Positions 59,554-64,000 of a DNA stretch of 64,000 nt are shown piece by piece. Numbering within the stretch: position 1 is the first letter of the stretch; every line of letters begins with the position of its first letter. The position numbers and the translations under genes are program-made. Below the pieces are notes generated by a model. The model had not been told where the DNA came from and made no database searches. It saw only the letters and a list, made by a program, of their open reading frames with translations. The DNA is taken from contig NZ_JBMGJC010000005.1 in assembly GCF_048984525.1 (NCBI RefSeq), positions 62,001 through 126,000 of the forward strand, given 5' to 3'. The stretch is from Syntrophopropionicum propionicicum_A (lineage in GTDB: Bacteria > Bacillota > Desulfotomaculia > Desulfotomaculales > Pelotomaculaceae).

Positions 59554-60889
59554 TGCCGGTCACTCCTTTACCTGCAATTGCTTTTAGTATTTCCAATGTC
59601 TGACTGTAATCAGTGTGCTCATGCAGGTCCTGTTTCAGGAAATCAACTATCTTGTGGTATGAGGCAATAGCCTCGTCAACACGCGGGTTTGACCCCCCCA
59701 CATAAGCGCCGATATTGATCAGGTCTTCCGCCTGCTTGTAGGCAGCCAGCAAGTCACGCAGCTTCCCGGCCATCTCCTGGTGTTCCTTCGCAGTAATATC
59801 GGGCATCAGACGGCTCACGCTGTTCAGTATGTCCACCGCCGGAAAGTGGTTGGCCGCTGCCAGGGAACGGGACAGTATTATATGCCCGTCAAGTATTCCC
59901 CTGACCGCATCGGAAATCGGTTCGTTGAAATCATCGCCGTCAACCAGCACTGTAAAAAAAGCGGTTATAGAACCGTTATGCGACATGCCGGGCCGCTCCA
60001 GAAGCCTGGGCAGCAGCGCGAATACCGACGGGGTGTACCCCTTGGTGGCCGGCGGCTCTCCGATGGCCAGCCCTACTTCACGCTGGGCCATGGCAAACCT
60101 GGTCACAGAGTCCATCATCAGGAGCACATCTTTGCCCTGGTCACGGAAGTACTCAGCAATCGCACACGCCACAAAAGCGCCTTTCAAACGCACCAGGGCC
60201 GGCTGCTCCGACGTCGCCACCACCACTACAGACCTGGCTAATCCCTCAGGTCCGAGGTCTTCTTCGATAAAGTCCAGGACCTCGCGCCCTCTCTCTCCAA
60301 TCAGGCCGATAACATTTACATCAGCGCTGCTGTATCTTGAAATCATTCCGAGCAGAGTGCTTTTACCCACACCGCTGCCCGCGAAAATGCCAATCCTCTG
60401 GCCCATGCCGCATGTAAGAAGGGCATCGACGCTGCGCACCCCGGTCGACATTACATCGGTAATCCGCCTCCTCATAAGCGGGTTCGGCGGGCGGTTATTA
60501 ACAGGGTACTCTGCAAAATCACCGTCTAAAGGACCATGGGCGTCCATCGGCTCACCCAGGCCGTTCAAGACCCTGCCGAGGAGCTTGTCTCCGACCATGA
60601 CATTAAAAGATTTACCGGTGGGAATAACATCGCATCCCTGGTAAATGCCCCTGAGTTCACCCAGGGGCATCAGCAGTGAACTGCCGTCCCGAAAGCCAAC
60701 CACCTCGGCCCGGATCGGCTCAGACTCACCCGGCACCATAATCTCACAAACTTCACCGATAGGCGCGTTAATTCCGTGCACTTCCACGGTAAGTCCGATC
60801 ACACGCGACACCTGGCCGGTGACCTTGAGCAGCCTGGCCTTTTTCAGGCGGTTACGCCACTGGGAAAGATCTATAAGGGCGCCCTCCAA
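59540..60889 (-). CDS. fliI: flagellar export ATPase FliI
   Basis: About 449 residues from TTG 60889, suitably spaced from AGGTGAT; ATG 60895 and GTG 60898 are alternatives nearer the site. Walker A GSGVGKSTLL (about 168-177), catalytic GERGREV, Walker B VLLMMDSVTRFA and PPATKGYTPSVFA are diagnostic of FliI in the F1-beta-like family. It energises substrate unloading at the export gate with FliH and FliJ. Confidence 0.96.
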   Translation of the reverse strand: MEGALIDLSQWRNRLKKARLLKVTGQVSRVIGLTVEVHGINAPIGEVCEIMVPGESEPIRAEVVGFRDGSSLLMPLGELRGIYQGCDVIPTGKSFNVMVGDKLLGRVLNGLGEPMDAHGPLDGDFAEYPVNNRPPNPLMRRRITDVMSTGVRSVDALLTCGMGQRIGIFAGSGVGKSTLLGMISRYSSADVNVIGLIGERGREVLDFIEEDLGPEGLARSVVVVATSEQPALVRLKGAFVACAIAEYFRDQGKDVLLMMDSVTRFAMAQREVGLAIGEPPATKGYTPSVFALLPRLLERPGMSHNGSITAFFTVLVDGDDFNEPISDAVRGILDGHIILSRSLAAANHFPAVDILNSVSRLMPDITAKEHQEMAGKLRDLLAAYKQAEDLINIGAYVGGSNPRVDEAIASYHKIVDFLKQDLHEHTDYSQTLEILKAIAGKGVTGNSQV

Positions 60890-60968
60890 ATTCATCACCT
60901 TTTAATAGAAAGTTCGTAAAATTTATTAATATTATTGAGACTTTAAAATTAAATATTTAAACAAAATT

Positions 60969-61721
60969 TTAATCTTTGCCGTAAAGAGCTTTGAGCAGGG
61001 CCTCGCGCCTTGTTTCCATGGTGGCGTCCACCGTCCCCTGTTCGGTTTCAACCCTGCAGCCTCCCAACTGGACGGCGCTGTCAGAAACAACCTGAAACTG
61101 CCCCCTGGCGGGGAGAAGGCTTTTCAATTCGCCCATCCTTCTTTCGACCAGTACCAGTTCATCGGGATTTACATATAAAACCACGTTAAGCCTGTCAGCA
61201 ACCAGGCGCAGTGATTCAGCCGCGACACTTAAAACCACTTCCCTGTCCAGGGTCAGCTGAGCCGAAATCAGCCTTTCGGCGATATCACGGGCAAGTTCTA
61301 TGATCTCCCCCTCAAGAGATTCCATTGTGCTGCGGCGGTACTTTTCCGCCTGGGCCAGCACATCGGCGGCTTGGGACCTGATGGCGGAAGCCTCTTCTTC
61401 CGCTTTCGCCATTCCTTCCCTATAACCCTTATCGTAGCCTTCCCGGCTTCCCTGCTGGAAACCGTCACGGTGGGCCTGCTTTTTAATCCGCTCGCTGTCG
61501 AGTTGGGCCTGGTATATAATTTCGTCCGCCGTGTCCCCTGCCCGTTTGACCGTTTCCTCCGCCTGGGCCAGCGCCCAGACCTGAAGATTTTCACCGGCGT
61601 TGGTAGTCACATTGACTTCACTCTTTATCTTGGACAGTTGTTCCAGCGCTTTTAAGGGCAGTACCTGCGTGATTTCCTCATGTACATCCGCGCTCTTGAT
61701 TATTTTAAACGATGATGACAT
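60969..61721 (-). CDS. fliH: flagellar assembly protein FliH
   Basis: About 250 residues from ATG 61721, 8 nt after GAGG (GTG 61730 also in frame). A long coiled coil with GxxxG-type repeats (DGFQQGSREGYDKGYREGMA, about 85-110), typical of FliH, precedes the C-terminal domain related to V-ATPase subunit E (IIELARDIAERLISAQLTLD; LGGCRVETEQGTVDATMETR). It regulates FliI. It overlaps the fliG end by 17 bp. Confidence 0.94.
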   Translation of the reverse strand: MSSSFKIIKSADVHEEITQVLPLKALEQLSKIKSEVNVTTNAGENLQVWALAQAEETVKRAGDTADEIIYQAQLDSERIKKQAHRDGFQQGSREGYDKGYREGMAKAEEEASAIRSQAADVLAQAEKYRRSTMESLEGEIIELARDIAERLISAQLTLDREVVLSVAAESLRLVADRLNVVLYVNPDELVLVERRMGELKSLLPARGQFQVVSDSAVQLGGCRVETEQGTVDATMETRREALLKALYGKD

Positions 61722-62715
61722 CCTCGCCACCTCGCGATATTACTATTTCTCCACTCTCATCCAGTTTGCGGATAATAGTTACTACTTTCTGCTGCGCCTT
61801 TTCAACTTCTTTCAGGCGCACCGGTCCCATAAATTCAATTTCCTCTTTAATCATTTCAGCCGCGCGCTTGGACATATTCTTATAAATCCTGGCGTTGACT
61901 TCCTCATTGGCGCCCCGCATTGCAAGCGTCAAATCCTTTGAATTAACCTCCTTGAGTACCCTCTGGATAAAGTTATCCGGCAGTTGGATCAGGTCCTCAA
62001 ATACAAACATGCGCCTTTTAACTTCTTCCGCCAGCACCGGGTCCTCTCTCTCCAGACCTTCCAGTATAACTTTCTCCGCGCTCCGGCCGACCCGGTTAAG
62101 TATGTCGACCAGTGACTGCACTCCGCCCACAACGGTCTGGTCCTGCTGTACCACCGATGAAAGCTTCCGCTCCAGCAATGTTTCCACATCGCGGACAATG
62201 TCAGGAGTGAAGCGGTCAATAATAGCTATGCGCCTGGAAATTTCACTCTGCAGCTCAGGCGGCAGCATTCCGAGAATAGTTGCCGCCTGTTCGGGTGTAA
62301 GGTGGGCAAGGATCAAAGCAATAGTCTGGGGGTGCTCTTCCCTGATAAAGTTATAGATCTGCTTGGCATCAGTCTTGCGCAGGGAACTGAACGGGATCGC
62401 TTTCATATCGATAGTGAGCTTATTCAGTATCTCTGTGGCCTTCTGGTGGCCGACAGCCTTTTCCAGGACCTCTTTCGCGTAGTTTAAACCGCCGTGCGAC
62501 AGGTAATCCCGCGCCCGCTGCAGTTCCATAAACTCGTCGATTACCGCGTTTCTCACCTCGACCGGGATTTTGATCATGTTGGAAATTTCGTGGGTGATCT
62601 GCTCTATATCATTTTGATTAAAATCGATCTTCAGCACCCGGGAAGACAGGTCGGAACCCAATGCAATCAAGAGTATTGCCGCTTTTTGGACCCCTGTAAG
62701 CTTTGTCAGCTGCAT
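61705..62715 (-). CDS. fliG: flagellar motor switch protein FliG
   Basis: 336 residues from ATG 62715, 6 nt after GGAGGG. It has the FliG N domain (GVQKAAILLIALGSD), the EHPQTIALILAHLTPEQAA middle domain, and the C domain with charged torque residues (VLKEVNSKDLTLAMRGANEE then KNMSKRAAEMIKEE). It links the MS ring to FliM and contacts the stator. It begins 12 bp after the fliF stop. Confidence 0.96.
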   Translation of the reverse strand: MQLTKLTGVQKAAILLIALGSDLSSRVLKIDFNQNDIEQITHEISNMIKIPVEVRNAVIDEFMELQRARDYLSHGGLNYAKEVLEKAVGHQKATEILNKLTIDMKAIPFSSLRKTDAKQIYNFIREEHPQTIALILAHLTPEQAATILGMLPPELQSEISRRIAIIDRFTPDIVRDVETLLERKLSSVVQQDQTVVGGVQSLVDILNRVGRSAEKVILEGLEREDPVLAEEVKRRMFVFEDLIQLPDNFIQRVLKEVNSKDLTLAMRGANEEVNARIYKNMSKRAAEMIKEEIEFMGPVRLKEVEKAQQKVVTIIRKLDESGEIVISRGGEDVIIV

Positions 62716-62727
62716 TGTCATCCCTCC

Positions 62728-64000
62728 CTATTCCTTTATCCAGACTTTCAAAAGCTCAGCTATGTCTTCCGGCTTTTCTTTCGCCATATCCCTGACCTTT
62801 TGCTGTTTGTCGTCCCTATAAACAGGGACTTCTTCCACTTCCATCTCTTTAAGCGGAATCAGCGGTTGTTCATCGTCGTCAACCCGCTGCGCTATGCGCC
62901 GCCGCATAGCTATGAATCCTACTACAACCAGGATTACAGCCAAAATAATGCCGCCGATGGTGGCGTAGGTAATAATATTCTCTCTTAACTTGGCCGCTGT
63001 TTCAGCCTGCGTCATCTCGTCCTCGACTTTTTTCTGGTAAGTGTCGTCAAAGACCATATTGGAGACGTTTATCTGATCTCCCCGGCTCTGGTCGAAACCT
63101 ATAGCCGCGGCAACCACGTCTTTAACTTTCTGAGTGTCCACAGGGCCGTCAGCTTCACTGACCACCACGGACGCGGACAGGCGGCGCACACTCCCCGGGG
63201 CGTTAACTATAGTTTCCTGAACGGTGCTGACCTGGTAGTTGGTTTCAATTTCTTCCTTGGTGTAACTACTTGAACCGCTTCCCTCCATAAAAGGGGTGGT
63301 CGTTACATTGGAATCTGTGCCGGGCGCCCCCCCGGTCTCGCTTCCTGATCCGCTTTCCTTAATACTATGTTCGCTGAGTTTCAGGTTTTGCGGGTTGGTT
63401 GAGGTCGTGCTGGTTGTTTGCTGTTGGTTAAAGTCCAGGTCAGCGGTAACCATTGCTACAGCTTTATCCTGGCCTAAAATCCGGGCGAGCATCTGCTGCA
63501 CCCTTCTTTCCAGCTCTTTTTCATATTCTCTCTGGGCTTTTTGCTGATCTTGCGCAGTCCTGGTCATAACTGCTTTAGGATCGCTTGTATTCAGGTTATC
63601 GCTTAAGACATTGCCTTCCGTATCGATAATATGTACATTTTCCGGCTTCAGCCCTTCCAGGCTGCCGACTAAAATGTCGCAGACGCCCTGGACCTGTTCA
63701 TCCTTTAAGCGGACGGCCGGTTTAAGCTTTAGAGCAACTGAAGCTGAGGCGTTGCCCTGGTCAGTGTTTACAAAAACGCTTTTTTGAGGTATTACCAGGT
63801 GCACCCTGGCCTGCTCAACACCCTCAATCTGGACAAGAGTCCTTCTCAATTCCTCCTGGAGCGCCCTCTGGTATCCCACCTGCTGCTCAAAATCAGTCTG
63901 GCCGAACTTGCTCTGGTCAAAAAGCTCGAAACCCATCCCCCCGCCGAGCGCTCCACTGCTCGCCAGCTGTATCCTCGTCTCATACACCTGGGCTTCAGGA
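62728..64000 (-). CDS. fliF: flagellar M-ring protein FliF, 5' end outside window
   Basis: The last about 424 residues are present. YETRIQLASSGALGGGMGFE then LFDQSKFGQTDFEQQVGYQR and LRRTLVQIEGVEQARVHLVI are the YscJ/FliF ring-building motifs. A C-terminal membrane segment (about 85 residues from the end) precedes the cytoplasmic FliG-binding tail ending in DIAELLKVWIKE. The first roughly 100 residues and the start lie beyond the window edge. It forms the MS ring. Confidence 0.96.
   Translation of the reverse strand, partial: PEAQVYETRIQLASSGALGGGMGFELFDQSKFGQTDFEQQVGYQRALQEELRRTLVQIEGVEQARVHLVIPQKSVFVNTDQGNASASVALKLKPAVRLKDEQVQGVCDILVGSLEGLKPENVHIIDTEGNVLSDNLNTSDPKAVMTRTAQDQQKAQREYEKELERRVQQMLARILGQDKAVAMVTADLDFNQQQTTSTTSTNPQNLKLSEHSIKESGSGSETGGAPGTDSNVTTTPFMEGSGSSSYTKEEIETNYQVSTVQETIVNAPGSVRRLSASVVVSEADGPVDTQKVKDVVAAAIGFDQSRGDQINVSNMVFDDTYQKKVEDEMTQAETAAKLRENIITYATIGGIILAVILVVVGFIAMRRRIAQRVDDDEQPLIPLKEMEVEEVPVYRDDKQQKVRDMAKEKPEDIAELLKVWIKE

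Noticed and set aside
38802..64000. Search for a sigma-28 promoter (TAAA...GCCGATAA) inside the flagellar operon
   Set aside because: No match to both boxes with the right spacing was found in the intergenic gaps; the operon promoter is presumably upstream of the window edge.

Overview
The window looks like chromosomal DNA of an anaerobic, endospore-forming, flagellated member of the Firmicutes, most like the Peptococcaceae / Desulfotomaculum-Pelotomaculum group. This is inferred from gene content, not from a search. The signs are an alpha/beta-type small acid-soluble spore protein, a Bacillus-type flagellar operon with FliY, CheC, CheD, FlhF, FlhG, FlhO and FlhP, strong AGGAGG ribosome binding sites, many TTG and GTG starts, and paired glutaconate-type CoA-transferases. 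No rRNA, tRNA, CRISPR array, insertion sequence or prophage was seen.

Layout. (1) 1-4255: a partial HTH/zinc-finger protein diverges from a two-GTPase dynamin-like protein, followed by three small coiled-coil or tail-anchored proteins. A convergent small double-membrane-segment protein closes the block, with a bidirectional terminator between the two directions. This is the best candidate for a poorly described system. (2) 4472-11293: sugar block with GDP-mannose pyrophosphorylase, phosphomannomutase, a six-hairpin-like protein, an inositol-monophosphatase family enzyme and a GH15 glucoamylase-like enzyme. (3) 11415-24830: mixed housekeeping and membrane genes: YitT protein, a MacB-like ABC exporter with HlyD adaptor, spore protein, MgtC, AcuC-like deacetylase, SDH/ClpP-fold protease, a DUF47-Pit phosphate operon preceded by textbook Pho boxes, gamma-carbonic anhydrase, BON protein, and a GAF histidine kinase with a LuxR-type regulator. 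(4) 25041-29671: two divergent CoA-transferase gene pairs bounded by near-identical inverted terminator sequences, as expected for an inverted duplication. (5) 29807-38720: small metabolic and hypothetical genes, an OxlT-like MFS carrier, a DUF2334 deacetylase-like protein with FG-GAP repeats, cysteine-rich proteins, DUF503, a HAD phosphatase and a metallophosphoesterase. (6) 38802-64000: one long minus-strand flagellar/chemotaxis operon, read from fliF (cut by the window edge) to fliY.

The flagellar operon reads fliF-fliG-fliH-fliI-fliJ-fliK-flgD-(TIGR02530-like)-flgE-fliL-fliN-fliO-fliP-fliQ-fliR-flhB-flhA-flhF-flhG-pilZ-fliA-flhO-flhP-cheD-cheR-cheC-cheY-fliM-fliY. It supplies the basal body MS ring, C ring, export apparatus, hook, polar-placement GTPases, sigma-28, and the adaptation and CheY-P-removal arm of chemotaxis. 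CheA, CheW, CheB and receptors are not in the window. Compared with Bacillus subtilis, the fliM-fliY-cheY block has moved from the middle to the 3' end and a separate fliN sits in its old place.

Sequence features that genes do not explain include a dispersed family of about 45-bp imperfect arms built on GATTAACAGGATT units, arranged as inverted pairs at three intergenic sites (24.85, 37.78 and 44.48 kb) plus a solo arm at 33.2 kb. There is also a REP-like GGGGACA/TGTCCCC remnant next to a heptanucleotide tandem repeat at 7.0-7.2 kb. Two genes appear to lack any usual start codon: fliJ, best read from ATA, and mgtC, best read from CTG. All functions are inferred from recognisable motifs; no database search was run.
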